Of a stretch of DNA of 64,000 nt, positions 46,016 through 55,112 are shown piece after piece. Below the pieces are notes generated by a model. The model was given only the letters and a program-made list of their open reading frames with translations, ran no database searches and had not been told where the DNA came from. Each line of letters begins with the position of its first letter. Position 1 is the first letter of the stretch. Source of the stretch: Pseudomonadota bacterium (lineage in GTDB: Bacteria > Pseudomonadota > Alphaproteobacteria > Acetobacterales > Acetobacteraceae); the NCBI GenBank assembly GCA_021818505.1, contig JAKADX010000004.1, positions 62,001-126,000 on the forward strand, in the 5' to 3' direction. Both the position numbers and the translations under genes were made by a program.

Positions 46016-47635
46016 ATGAGCTTCAGTGAGGCGACCCTGAGCAACGAGAGCGCCGTGCTCGACACGGCGCATGTCGGGGATATCGAGGGTGCCTTCGGCA
46101 CCATCCGCCAGCATGATATCGGTGCGCGCGCGACCTGGCGGCAGCGGCTTGCCACCCTGCTCGCGATCATCGGGCCGGGGCTGATCGTCATGGTCGGCGA
46201 CAACGACGCCGGTGCCTTCGCGACCTACACGCAAGCCGGTCAGATGTACGGCACGGCCCTGCTATGGACTCTGCTGCTGCTGGTGCCCGTGCTGTACGTG
46301 AATCAGGAAATGGTGCTGCGCCTCGGCGCAGTCACCGGCGTGGGCCACGCGCGGCTGATCCTGGAGCGGTTCGGACGGTTCTGGGGCGCGTTCAGCGTCA
46401 TCGACCTGTTCCTGCTGAATGCGCTGACCATCGTCACCGAGTTCATCGGGATCAGCCTTGCCCTCGACTATCTCGGCGTCTCCAAACTCGCGGGCGTCGG
46501 CACCGCGGCGGCGCTGACCGTGATCGCCGCGAGCACCGGCAACTTTCGCCGGTTCGAGCGGTTCGCCATCACGCTCTGCCTGGGCAGCCTGCTGCTCGTG
46601 CCGGTGTTCCTCGCGGCGCATCCGCCACTCGGTGCGCTCGCGCGCGATTTCGTATTGCCGCAATGGCCGACGGGGAAGCTCTCGGACGTTCTGCTCCTGG
46701 TGATCGGGATCGTCGGGACTACGGTCGCACCGTGGCAGTTGTTCTTCCAGCAGAGCTATGTGATCGACAAGCGCATCACGCCACGATTCATCGCCTATGA
46801 GCGTGCCGATCTGTGGATCGGCATCGTCGTCGTCGTGCTTGGTGCCGGGGCGATGATGGCATTTTGTGCCGCCGCGTTTTCGGGCACCGCGGATTTCGGG
46901 CAGTTCACCGACGCTGGCGGCGTCGCGGCAGGCCTCGGCAAGTACGTGGGCCGCAGCACCGGCGTGCTGTTTGCCCTCGCGCTGATCGACGCGAGCGTGA
47001 TCGGCGCCGCCGCGGTGTCGCTCTCCACGGCCTATGCGATCGGTGATGTACTGTCACTGCGCCATTCGCTCCATCGCACGCCGCGCGAGGCGATCGGTTT
47101 CCATGCTGTCTATGCCGGGCTGGTGGTGCTGGCGGCCGTCCTGGTGCTGATTCCCGGCTCGCCGCTCGGCCTGATCACCGAGGCGGTGCAGACGCTGGCG
47201 GGCGTACTGCTGCCGAGCGCCACGGTGTTCCTGCTGCTGTTGTGCAATGACCGCGACGTGCTCGGCCCGTGGGCGAACGGACGTTGGCTCAACCTGTTCA
47301 CTGGCGCGGTGATCGCCGTTCTCGTCGTGCTGTCGGTGGTACTCACCGCTTCGGTGCTGTTTCCAGATCTGCCGGGGGTCGCAATCCTGTGGATCCTCGG
47401 CCTCGGCGGCATCGTGACACTGGCCGCCGGCGCTCTCTCGATCCGCCGGCGCAGCGAGGCCGCCGGGCCGTCGCTCGATCGCAAGGTGTGGCGCATGGCG
47501 CCCCTGGACCGCCTGCCGCCGTTGCTGCTGTCGGTCACGGCGCGGCGGTGGATGCTGGTGCTGCGGCTTTATCTGGTCGGCGCCTGCGCCCTGGTGGTGG
47601 TGCGGGTCGTGCAACTGGCCCTGGGGCAGGGTTGA
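46016..47635 (+). CDS. NRAMP-family-like divalent cation transporter with altered metal motifs
   Basis: 539 residues, eleven to twelve membrane segments. The NRAMP layout is seen, but the TM1 motif that is DPGN in classical Nramp is here GDNDAG (Asp62-Asn63-Asp64). The TM6 motif that is A-x-x-MPH is here TTVAPWQLFF (about 236-244), lacking the transition-metal-selecting Met. These changes resemble the NRAMP-related magnesium transporters, as far as I recall, so Mg(II) or Mn(II) uptake is the best guess. AGGAGG at 46002-46007 precedes the ATG. The N-terminal 40 residues are soluble. Confidence 0.85.
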   Translation: MSFSEATLSNESAVLDTAHVGDIEGAFGTIRQHDIGARATWRQRLATLLAIIGPGLIVMVGDNDAGAFATYTQAGQMYGTALLWTLLLLVPVLYVNQEMVLRLGAVTGVGHARLILERFGRFWGAFSVIDLFLLNALTIVTEFIGISLALDYLGVSKLAGVGTAAALTVIAASTGNFRRFERFAITLCLGSLLLVPVFLAAHPPLGALARDFVLPQWPTGKLSDVLLLVIGIVGTTVAPWQLFFQQSYVIDKRITPRFIAYERADLWIGIVVVVLGAGAMMAFCAAAFSGTADFGQFTDAGGVAAGLGKYVGRSTGVLFALALIDASVIGAAAVSLSTAYAIGDVLSLRHSLHRTPREAIGFHAVYAGLVVLAAVLVLIPGSPLGLITEAVQTLAGVLLPSATVFLLLLCNDRDVLGPWANGRWLNLFTGAVIAVLVVLSVVLTASVLFPDLPGVAILWILGLGGIVTLAAGALSIRRRSEAAGPSLDRKVWRMAPLDRLPPLLLSVTARRWMLVLRLYLVGACALVVVRVVQLALGQG

Positions 47636-47649
47636 GGAGGGATCACGCG

Positions 47650-47802
47650 ATGACGATGTTCCGCCGGCTTACCCGTGGCCTTTCGCGCCTCTGGCCTGTT
47701 TCCAGCGCGCCGCGCCACCCGGAGCTGTGGTGTCGCCCGGCGACCGTGCTGGTGCTGCGTGACCGACGCCGAACCGACGTCCCGCTGCGTGGCTGGCGCT
47801 GA
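47650..47802 (+). CDS. Small basic protein downstream of the NRAMP-like gene
   Basis: 50 residues. GAGGAGGG around 47635-47642 gives a good ribosome site, 14 bases after the transporter stop. The protein is Arg/Trp/Leu rich (RRLTRGLSRLWPV; CRPATVLVLRDRRRTD) with net positive charge and no membrane segment. It ends 63 bases before the eipB start on the same strand. Family unknown; translation is plausible but unproved. Confidence 0.4.
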   Translation: MTMFRRLTRGLSRLWPVSSAPRHPELWCRPATVLVLRDRRRTDVPLRGWR

Positions 47803-47865
47803 GGCGATAGCTGGCGCATTGCTCCCGGCCTTCCTATGTTCGCCGCGCATTTCCGGAGCACGCGC

Positions 47866-48657
47866 ATGCATCTGCGCCCAATGGCGGCGGCTGCCCTTTT
47901 CCTTGTCCTGATCGGCGCGGCCGAGCCGGCGCGCGCGACCGACCTCGCGGCGCACCGCGCGGTTTACAGCCTGCGCCTCGAGTCCGCTCATGGCGGGGAT
48001 GTGCAGGCCGCCACCGGGACCATGGCTTATGAGGTGCAGGACGCCTGCGACGGCTGGGCGGTGCGCCAGCGGCTGCAGATGACCATCACCAACCGCGACG
48101 GTCAGGACATCGACATGATTTCTGACTATACGACCTGGGAGAGCAAGGATGGGCTAAAGCTGCGTTTCCGCACGCGCCAGACCACCGATCAGGCGGTGAC
48201 CAGCGATATCGCCGGCGAGGCCGCGCTGACCGCCCCCGGTGGGCTGGGTAGCGCGCATTTCACCAGCCCAGAGGACACCACCAAGCCGCTGCCGGCCGGC
48301 ACGCTGTTCCCGATGAAGCACACCGAGGCGCTGCTCGCCGCCGCCGAGGCGGGGAAGAAGTTCCTGGAGCTGCCGCTGTTCGACGGAACCTCGGCCAGCG
48401 GCGCGCAGGACAGCTCGATCGTCGTTACCCGATGGGGCGGACCTCGCCCCGATAAATGGGGCCCGCTGGCCCAATTGCCGAGCGGCCGGTTCCGCATCGC
48501 GTTCTTCGATCGAGGGCCGGCGAGCATGGAGCCGGATTACGAAGTCTCGATGCGGTATTGGTCGAACGGTGTCGCCGACGATCTCAGCATGGACTTTGGC
48601 GATTTCGTCATGGCCGGCAAACTGGCGGAATTCCACCTGCTCAAGCCGCACTGCTGA
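47866..48657 (+). CDS. eipB: Cell-envelope integrity protein EipB (DUF1849)
   Basis: 263 residues from ATG 47866, which has CGGAG upstream; ATG 47836 is in frame but longer. Signal peptide ends near residue 25 (ARA-TD). The mature part matches the EipB family (AAHRAVYSLRLESA, FRTRQT, LPAGTLFPMKHTEALLAAA, VSMRYWSNGVADDLSMDFGDFVM). The two conserved cysteines, Cys61 and the last residue Cys263, correspond to the disulfide that clasps the beta-spiral in Brucella EipB. It works in the periplasm for envelope stability. Confidence 0.93.
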   Translation: MHLRPMAAAALFLVLIGAAEPARATDLAAHRAVYSLRLESAHGGDVQAATGTMAYEVQDACDGWAVRQRLQMTITNRDGQDIDMISDYTTWESKDGLKLRFRTRQTTDQAVTSDIAGEAALTAPGGLGSAHFTSPEDTTKPLPAGTLFPMKHTEALLAAAEAGKKFLELPLFDGTSASGAQDSSIVVTRWGGPRPDKWGPLAQLPSGRFRIAFFDRGPASMEPDYEVSMRYWSNGVADDLSMDFGDFVMAGKLAEFHLLKPHC

Positions 48658-48666
48658 ACCGGCGCG

Positions 48667-49917
48667 TCACGACTCGAGACCCCGTCCGCGACCGATGGCG
48701 GCAGGGCCGAACCGGCCGCGCAGCGCGTCGATCGCTTGCTGTGCCGCCTTCAGCCGCTGCCGCTCGGGCTCCGCCAGATCGGGCAGGTCGGCGGCCGAAC
48801 CGGGTGCCAGCGGCTGCGCGCCGATGCCGATCAGGCGGTAGGCCGTGCCGTCGGCCTCGCGGGCGAGCAGCGCGCGCGCCTGGGCGAACAGCACATCGGG
48901 TAGCCGCGTCGGCCCGGCCAGCCGGCGGGCCCGCGTGCGCAGCGCGAAGCCGCTGGTCTTAAGCTTCAGCACTACGCCCGAAGCCGCCAGGTCCTGTTCA
49001 CGCAGTCGCCGCGCCAGCTTCTCGGTCAGCCTCCACAGATGCCGCTCCAGGTCCTCCCGCCGGGTCAGGTCGGCATCGAAGGTGGTCTCGGCGCTGACGG
49101 ATTTGGTCTCGCGCGACGGATCAACGGCGCGGCTGTCCTCCCCGCGGGAACGGCGGACCAGTGCCGGTCCGTCCTCGCCCAGCAGCGCCTCGGCGCGCCT
49201 GTCGTCCAGGGCCTGCAGATGCCCCAGCCGGGTGATCCCGCGCGCCTCCAGCCGTCGCGCCTGGGCCGGGCCGATGCCGGGCAGCAACCCTACCGGCTCG
49301 GGTGCCAGCAGCGCCGCCGCCTCGGCGCCGATGACGCAGAACCCGCGCGGCTTGTCCCGCCCGGCGGCTATCTTCGCCATCAGCCGGTTCGCCGCCAGCC
49401 CGATCGAGACGGTGACGCCCACCTCCCGTTCAACCTGGCGGGCGAACCGCGCCAGCACCAGCGCCGGCGGCCCGCCATGCAGGGCGGCGGTGCCGGACAG
49501 GTCCAGTACCGCCTCGTCTATCGACAGCGGCTGCACGAGCGGCGTCAGCCGCCCCATCAGCGCCCGGATCTGCCGTGCCGCCGCGACGTATTTGGAAAAG
49601 TCCGGACGGATCACCACGGCGTCCGGGCACGCCTTCAAAGCCTTGAACATCGGCATGGCGCTGCGCACGCCACGCAGCCGCGCGACATAGCAGGCCGCCG
49701 ACACCACCCCGCGCACGCCACCGCCCACGATCACCGGCCGCGCCGCCAGGTCCGGCCGGTCGCGCTTCTCCACGCTGGCATAGAAGGCGTCGCAATCGAC
49801 ATGCGCGATGGCGAGGTCGAACAGCGCGGCGTGCCGCACGATCCGCCGCCCGCCGCAGCTTGGACAGGCCGCCGCGTCGCCCGGGTCGGCATCGCAATCG
49901 CGGCAGAGCGCTGGCAT
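48667..49917 (-). CDS. dinB: DNA polymerase IV (Y-family) with N-terminal zinc ribbon
   Basis: 416 residues. ATG 49917 overlaps the mak stop (TAATG), so translation is coupled. The N-terminal 30 residues form a four-Cys zinc-ribbon-like motif (CRDC and CPSCGG), which is common in alphaproteobacterial DinB. The catalytic carboxylates are in IAHVDCDAFYASVEKRD and LSIDEAVLDLS. The C-terminal little-finger domain begins near residue 240. Error-prone translesion synthesis is the family role. I see no LexA-type box here, but regulation would come from the mak promoter. Confidence 0.95.
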   Translation of the reverse strand: MPALCRDCDADPGDAAACPSCGGRRIVRHAALFDLAIAHVDCDAFYASVEKRDRPDLAARPVIVGGGVRGVVSAACYVARLRGVRSAMPMFKALKACPDAVVIRPDFSKYVAAARQIRALMGRLTPLVQPLSIDEAVLDLSGTAALHGGPPALVLARFARQVEREVGVTVSIGLAANRLMAKIAAGRDKPRGFCVIGAEAAALLAPEPVGLLPGIGPAQARRLEARGITRLGHLQALDDRRAEALLGEDGPALVRRSRGEDSRAVDPSRETKSVSAETTFDADLTRREDLERHLWRLTEKLARRLREQDLAASGVVLKLKTSGFALRTRARRLAGPTRLPDVLFAQARALLAREADGTAYRLIGIGAQPLAPGSAADLPDLAEPERQRLKAAQQAIDALRGRFGPAAIGRGRGLES

Positions 49918-50843
49918 TAGCGCACCGGGGGCGGCCACATCCAGGCGGCGCCGCGGACACCCGAGGAATCGCCGTGCCGGTTGCGCACCACCGGCGTCGT
50001 CACGACGTCGGAAAAGACATACTGCTGCATCACCTTCGGCAACGCGGCATAGAGGTGCTCCATGTTCGACAGCCCGCCGCCGAGCACGATCACGTCGGGG
50101 TCGAGGATGTTGATGATGACCGCCAGCCCGCGCCCCATCCGGTCAACGTGCCGCGCCAGCGCCGCCCGCGCCCGCGCCTCGCCGGCGGCGGCGCGGGCGG
50201 GCAGGGTCGAGGCATCCCGCGCCTCGGGTCCGTCGCAGTCGATCGCCAGCGCGGTGCCGGAGATGTAGCGTTCGAGGCAGCCGCGCTGGCCGCACCAGCA
50301 CGGGATGCCGGGCACCTCGTCCGGCTTGGGCCAGGGCAGCGGGATATGCCCCCACTCGCCGGCCACGCGCTGCCGCCCGTCGATCAGCCGCCCATCCACC
50401 ACAATGCCACCGCCGCAGCCGGTGCCGACGATCACGCCGAAGACGGTGCGATGGCCGTGGCCGGCGCCATCCGATGCCTCGCTCAGCGCGAAGCAGTTGG
50501 CGTCGTTGCTCACCCGCACCTCACGGGCCAGCTTCGCGCTCAGGTCGCGGTCCAGCGCATGGCCGTTCAGCACCTGGGAATTCGCGTTCTTCACCAGCCC
50601 ACTCGCCGGGCTGATCACGCCCGGGATGCCGACGCCCACGCTGCCGCGACCGCCCAGCGCCTGCTCGGCCTGGAGCACCAGATCGGCGATCGCCTGCAAC
50701 GTCCCCTCATAGCTCGCCGGCGTGGGCAGCCGCCGGCGGTGCGCCACCGCCCCGGCAGCGCCAAGGGCTATGATCTCGATCTTGGTGCCGCCGAGGTCGA
50801 TCCCGAGGCGGAAGTCGTAAGGGGTTGGGGTCGGCTCTGCCAT
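49917..50843 (-). CDS. mak: ROK-family sugar kinase, Mak-type fructokinase
   Basis: 308 residues. From memory it is alignable with E. coli Mak throughout: GIDLGGTKIEIIALG, VGVGIPGVISPASGLVKNANSQ, VSNDANCFALSEA, and the zinc motif with GEWGHIPL and CWCGQRGCLERYISGTA. The end HGDSSGVRGAAWMWP also matches. It phosphorylates fructose, and perhaps other hexoses, with ATP. It is the first gene of a pair with dinB and is divergent from the GntR-type regulator across about 95 bases. The CUT2 transporter at 41722-45302 could supply its substrate; that is speculation. Confidence 0.92.
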   Translation of the reverse strand: MAEPTPTPYDFRLGIDLGGTKIEIIALGAAGAVAHRRRLPTPASYEGTLQAIADLVLQAEQALGGRGSVGVGIPGVISPASGLVKNANSQVLNGHALDRDLSAKLAREVRVSNDANCFALSEASDGAGHGHRTVFGVIVGTGCGGGIVVDGRLIDGRQRVAGEWGHIPLPWPKPDEVPGIPCWCGQRGCLERYISGTALAIDCDGPEARDASTLPARAAAGEARARAALARHVDRMGRGLAVIINILDPDVIVLGGGLSNMEHLYAALPKVMQQYVFSDVVTTPVVRNRHGDSSGVRGAAWMWPPPVR

Positions 50844-50905
50844 GACTGGCCACTCTGCGGCCGTGACGCGGTTTGCTCAAGCAGGTGGACACGCCCAACC
50901 ATTCA

Positions 50906-50918
50906 TCATATCGTATGA
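50906..50918. promoter_or_regulatory. Perfect 13-bp palindrome, candidate GntR operator
   Basis: TCATA-TCG-TATGA is an exact dyad in the intergenic region between mak and the GntR-type gene, 20 bases before the chosen regulator start at 50939. GntR/FadR regulators of this subgroup often bind short A/T-rich palindromes near their own promoters. An in-frame ATG at 50915 lies within the dyad, which argues for the downstream start. Confidence 0.5.
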
Positions 50919-50938
50919 CCATTGGGCTGGGGCGCGCG

Positions 50939-51712
50939 ATGGCGTACGCGACGAATCCGCAGGACGTGCCTGTCGCGGATCAGCGTGGGCTGGTTGGGCA
51001 TCTGGTGACGACGCTGGGTCAGGCGATCGTCGGCGGCGCGATTGCGCCGGGGCAGACGCTGCCGGAGGCTGAACTCGGCCAGCAGTTCGGCGTCAGCCGC
51101 ACCGTGGTGCGGGAGGCCGCGCGCATTCTCTCCAGCAAGGGTTTGCTGGAGGCACGCGCGCGCACCGGCACGCGGGTTCGCGCACCGGAGGCCTGGCACC
51201 TGCTCGATCCCGCGGTGCTGGCCTGGCAGAGCCGCTCTGCACCGAGGGACCGCTTCGTGCGCGAACTTTTCGAGTTGCGGCGCATGATCGAGCCGGAAGC
51301 CGCCGCGTTCGCCGCCACGCGGGCGAGCGCTGCCGGGTTGGCGGCACTGGCCGCCACCTATGACGACATGTTGCGGGCGGGGGAGCATCAACCGGCGTTC
51401 TTCGACGCCGACCGGCGCTTTCACCGCGCCATCCTGCGCTCGGTCGGCAACTCGTTGGTGCAGGCGCTCGCCGGAGCGGTCGAGCAGGCGCTCGAACTGA
51501 GCCTGCGCCTGTCGCTGCCGTCGCCACGCGGCCAGCAGCGGTCCATGCCGCTCCATGCCGCCGTGTTGAAGGCGATCCGCAGTCGCGACGCGGAGGGTGC
51601 GCGCGCCGCGATGCGCGATCTGATCGACGATGCCGAGCAGGATGTGCGCCAGGCCCTCGGCGCGCGCAGGGACGCGGCGCCGGCGGCGGACGCAAGCGGA
51701 GACGAGAGATGA
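50939..51712 (+). CDS. FadR/GntR-family transcriptional regulator
   Basis: 257 residues from ATG 50939 (GGGG at normal distance); in-frame starts at 50915 and 50873 are possible. The N-terminal winged helix is seen in LVGHLVTTLGQAIVGGAIAPGQTLPEAELGQQFGVSRTVVREAARILSSKGLLEARARTGT. The C-terminal FCD-type ligand domain covers about residues 90-235 (RELFELRRMIEPEAAAFAA, DRRFHRAILRSVGNSL). Ligands of this group are often sugar acids or amino-acid derivatives. It is followed by, and overlaps (ATGA), the aminotransferase gene, so it likely regulates this operon. Confidence 0.92.
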   Translation: MAYATNPQDVPVADQRGLVGHLVTTLGQAIVGGAIAPGQTLPEAELGQQFGVSRTVVREAARILSSKGLLEARARTGTRVRAPEAWHLLDPAVLAWQSRSAPRDRFVRELFELRRMIEPEAAAFAATRASAAGLAALAATYDDMLRAGEHQPAFFDADRRFHRAILRSVGNSLVQALAGAVEQALELSLRLSLPSPRGQQRSMPLHAAVLKAIRSRDAEGARAAMRDLIDDAEQDVRQALGARRDAAPAADASGDER

Positions 51713-53064
51713 GCGAATACGCCAACGTGATCCCCTCGCTGTTTCTCGACTTCATGCAGATGCAGACCTTCGCGCAGGCGCCGACAGTGTTCGTCGCGGG
51801 CGACGGTACGAGCCTGCATGCAGCCGACGGGCGCAGCTTCATGGATGGGCTGTCGGGCGTGTTTACCGCCAGCCTCGGTCAGGGCAACCGGGCCGTCATC
51901 GACGCGATCACGCGGCAACTCGAACGGCTGGCCTTCGCTCCGCCACTCCACGGTACCAACCCGGCGGCGCTGGAACTGACGGCCGCGTTGCTTCGCGTGG
52001 CGCCCGCGGGCGTTGCCGCAGTCAAGCTGTTGAGCGGCGGGTCGGAGGCGACCGAGGCGGCGATGAAGCTGGCGCGGCAATATCAGGTGCAGGCCGGTCA
52101 GCCGCGCCGCTACAAGATCATCGGGCGCTACGGCGGCTATCACGGAGCCACGATGGGCGCGCTCTCGGCCGGCGGCGGGCGGGAGCGCAAATCGATCTAC
52201 GAGCCGTTGGGTGTGGGTTTCCTGCACGTCCATCCGCCGCTCTGCTATCGCTGCCCCTTCGACCAGAGCTATCCCGGTTGCGGGCGCACCTGCGTCGAAC
52301 TGATCGGCCGCACCATCGAGGCCGAGGATCCCGACACCGTCGCGGCGGTGATCGTCGAACCGATCTCGATCTCCTCGGCCGGCTTCGTCGTTCCGCCGCC
52401 CGACTATCTGCCGCGCCTGCGCGCGATCTGCGACCGGCTCGGCGTGGTGCTGATCTTCGACGAGATCATCACCGGCTTCGGGCGATTGGGCACGATGTTC
52501 GCATCCGAGTACTACGGTGCCGCACCCGACATCACCTGCGTCGGCAAGGGCATGAGCGGCGGCTACGCGCCGCTTGCCGCCATCCTGATCCGTGACCGCA
52601 TCGCCCGCGCGTTCTACGGCGAGGACGCCGACAACGTGCAGTTCCATCATGGCCACACCTATGGCGGGAATCCGGTTGCCGCGGCGGCCGGCGTGGCCGT
52701 GCTGGGGGAACTGCTGTCCCGCGATCTGGTTGGCAACGCGCGGCGACGCGGCGCGCAACTGCGCGCGCGGCTGGAGGAGATGGCGGTACGTCATAGCATG
52801 ATCGGCGACGTGCGCGGCGCGGGTTTGTTGCAAGGCGTGGAATTCGTGCGCGACCGCGCGACCAGGCAGCGGTTTCCCGCAGCGATCCGTCCGGGCAAGG
52901 TCGTCGAACGGGCGGCGCGCGAACGCGGCCTGCTGCTGCGCTGCGGCAACGACTTCGCCGCTTTCGCGCCGCCTCTGGTCGTGACGGAGGATGAGATCGA
53001 CCGCATGGTCACCCTGCTCGACGAAAGCATCGCCGCCGCCGCGCGCGAACTGGCTGCGGACTGA
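51709..53064 (+). CDS. Class III PLP-dependent aminotransferase
   Basis: 451 residues, full length. Lys280 in VGKGMSGGYAPLAA is the PLP Lys; Asp251 in LIFDEIITGFGR is the pyridine-N partner. A cysteine-rich stretch with Cys179, 182, 191 and 195 (CYRC...CGRTC) follows the central domain, as in several omega-aminotransferase relatives. It is coupled to the regulator before it and to the hydantoinase after it, so it may act on the product of, or make the substrate for, those enzymes. The amino donor and acceptor are unknown. Confidence 0.9.
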   Translation: MSEYANVIPSLFLDFMQMQTFAQAPTVFVAGDGTSLHAADGRSFMDGLSGVFTASLGQGNRAVIDAITRQLERLAFAPPLHGTNPAALELTAALLRVAPAGVAAVKLLSGGSEATEAAMKLARQYQVQAGQPRRYKIIGRYGGYHGATMGALSAGGGRERKSIYEPLGVGFLHVHPPLCYRCPFDQSYPGCGRTCVELIGRTIEAEDPDTVAAVIVEPISISSAGFVVPPPDYLPRLRAICDRLGVVLIFDEIITGFGRLGTMFASEYYGAAPDITCVGKGMSGGYAPLAAILIRDRIARAFYGEDADNVQFHHGHTYGGNPVAAAAGVAVLGELLSRDLVGNARRRGAQLRARLEEMAVRHSMIGDVRGAGLLQGVEFVRDRATRQRFPAAIRPGKVVERAARERGLLLRCGNDFAAFAPPLVVTEDEIDRMVTLLDESIAAAARELAAD

Positions 53065-53078
53065 CGGGAGGACACGGC

Positions 53079-55112
53079 GTGTACCGGGTAGGCATCGATA
53101 GCGGCGGCACCTTCACCGATCTGGTCGGCATTGACGCCGACGGCGCGCTGGTGGTGGCCAAGCACGCCTCCACGCCGCAGGCGCCGAAGGATGCGTTCCT
53201 GGGCGTGATCGACAAGAGCCGCATCGCCGACGAAGCGATCGAGCGCATCGCGCACGGCACCACCGTCGCGACCAACGCCATCATCCAGCGGCAGGGTGCG
53301 CGCGTCGCCTTCGTGACCACGAGCGGGTTCGAGGACGTCCCCTTCATCCAGCGCATCAACCGCCGGCGCGAATACGACCTGCACTGGCGCAAGCCGCAGC
53401 CGCTGACCCGCCGGCGCTGGAGCGTGGGCGCGCGCGAACGGGTCAATGCGAACGGGGAGATCACGGTGCCGCTCGACGCGGAGGCGATCGCCGATGTCGT
53501 TGCCGCGCTGCGCGCCCTGCCGGCCGACGAACCGCCGGAGGCGATCGCCGTCTGCCTGCTGTTCGCATTTCTCAATCCCCGTCACGAACTGATGCTCGGC
53601 GAGCAGCTGGCGCAGGCGTTCCCCGACCTGCCGATCTCACTGTCGCATCAGGTGGCGCCGATCTGGCGCGAATACGAACGCTCCAGCACCGTGCTCGCGG
53701 ATGCCTTCGTCAAGCCGCTGGTGGCAGGCTATTGCGAAAGCCTCAGCCGTGCATTGGCGGCGCGCAGCGCGCAAGTGCACTGCTCAATCCTGAAATCCGA
53801 TGGCGGCACCACGCTGCTCGCCAACGCGGCGCGCCGGCCGGTGGACATCCTGTTGTCCGGCCTCGCCGGCGGGTTGGTGGGTGGACGCTACTGGGCACGT
53901 CGCGCCGGCATCGCGGACGGTATCACGCTCGACATGGGCGGCACCAGCGCCGATGTCGGGCTGGTGATCGGTGGCCAGCAGAGATTCACCACTGAGTTCG
54001 AGATCGAATGGGGCCTGCCCGTGGCCGTGCCGATCGTGGAGGTGCGCACGCTCGGCGCTGGCGGCGGTTCGATCGCGTGGGTGGACAAGGGCGGAATGCT
54101 GAATGTCGGGCCGCAAAGCGCGGGAGCGTCGCCCGGCCCCGCTGCTTATGCGGCCGGCGGCACGGACGCAACAGTGACCGACGCCAATCTCGTGCTGGGC
54201 CGACTCGATCCCGACTACTTCCTCGGGGGCGAGATGGCGCTCGACGCGGCGCTGGCGTGGCAGGCGGTGGCGCGCGTCGCGCAGCGTGTCGGGCAGACGC
54301 CGGAACAGACGGCCGCCGCGATCGTCGATATCGCCGATGAGAACATGACCAACGCGATCCGTCTCGCCACCATCGAGCGCGGCATCGACCCGCGTGGCTT
54401 CGCGCTGGTCGCCTTCGGCGGTGCCGGTCCGCTGCACGCCGTCGCGATCGCGCGCAAGCTCGGCATCGAGCGCGTCGTGGTGCCGCCGCATCCGGGGCTG
54501 GTCTCCGCACTCGGTGCCGCGATCTCCGAACTGCGCGTGGAGAAAGTGCGCACCGTCGCCATGCTGAGCGATCTGGCGAGCGACGCGGCGCTGATCGCGC
54601 AGTTCGCAGAGATGGAGGCGGATGCGCGGGGGGAGCTCGCCGCCGAGGGTTTGCGCGGTCACGCCTTTGCGACCTGGAAGCTGAGCCTGCGCTACTTCCA
54701 GCAGAACTATGAGCAGGACGTGACGTTCACGCGTGCCGGTGGACTTGCGGAGTGCCTCGCGCAGTTCCATCGCCGGCACGCGGAATTCTACGGCTACAGC
54801 TTTCCTGACCAGCCGGTGGAACTCGTACATCTGCGACTCTCGGTCTATGAGGCTGATCGCGGCGATGCCGAGGGGCCGCGTCTGCGCGCCCTTCCGGCCG
54901 ACGCGCCGGCGGGGGTGCGCGAGCGAGCTGGTCGGGACATGGGCGGGCGGGCAGTGACCTTCGCAGTGCATCGTCGCGCGGCACTGCCGCCGGGCCACAC
55001 GCTTGCGGGGCCGGCGATCATCGAGGAGGTCGATTCGACGACTTTCATTCCCGCCGGCGCACGGCTGCAGGTTCACGAATCGGGCAACCTCATCATCACC
55101 GAGGCAGCATGA
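53079..55112 (+). CDS. hyuA: N-methylhydantoinase A / 5-oxoprolinase-type subunit
   Basis: 677 residues with GTG start and GGGAGGA upstream. ATP-dependent cyclic-amide hydrolase subunit: the N-terminal RVGIDSGGTFTDLVGI phosphate loop, AHGTTVATNAIIQRQGARVAFVTTSGFED, the central DMGGTSADVGLV and the C-terminal FAFGGAGPLHAVAIAR-like VAFGGAGPLHAVAIA. It forms a complex with HyuB to open hydantoin- or oxoproline-like rings. It overlaps hyuB by 4 bases. The substrate is not evident. Confidence 0.93.
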   Translation: MYRVGIDSGGTFTDLVGIDADGALVVAKHASTPQAPKDAFLGVIDKSRIADEAIERIAHGTTVATNAIIQRQGARVAFVTTSGFEDVPFIQRINRRREYDLHWRKPQPLTRRRWSVGARERVNANGEITVPLDAEAIADVVAALRALPADEPPEAIAVCLLFAFLNPRHELMLGEQLAQAFPDLPISLSHQVAPIWREYERSSTVLADAFVKPLVAGYCESLSRALAARSAQVHCSILKSDGGTTLLANAARRPVDILLSGLAGGLVGGRYWARRAGIADGITLDMGGTSADVGLVIGGQQRFTTEFEIEWGLPVAVPIVEVRTLGAGGGSIAWVDKGGMLNVGPQSAGASPGPAAYAAGGTDATVTDANLVLGRLDPDYFLGGEMALDAALAWQAVARVAQRVGQTPEQTAAAIVDIADENMTNAIRLATIERGIDPRGFALVAFGGAGPLHAVAIARKLGIERVVVPPHPGLVSALGAAISELRVEKVRTVAMLSDLASDAALIAQFAEMEADARGELAAEGLRGHAFATWKLSLRYFQQNYEQDVTFTRAGGLAECLAQFHRRHAEFYGYSFPDQPVELVHLRLSVYEADRGDAEGPRLRALPADAPAGVRERAGRDMGGRAVTFAVHRRAALPPGHTLAGPAIIEEVDSTTFIPAGARLQVHESGNLIITEAA

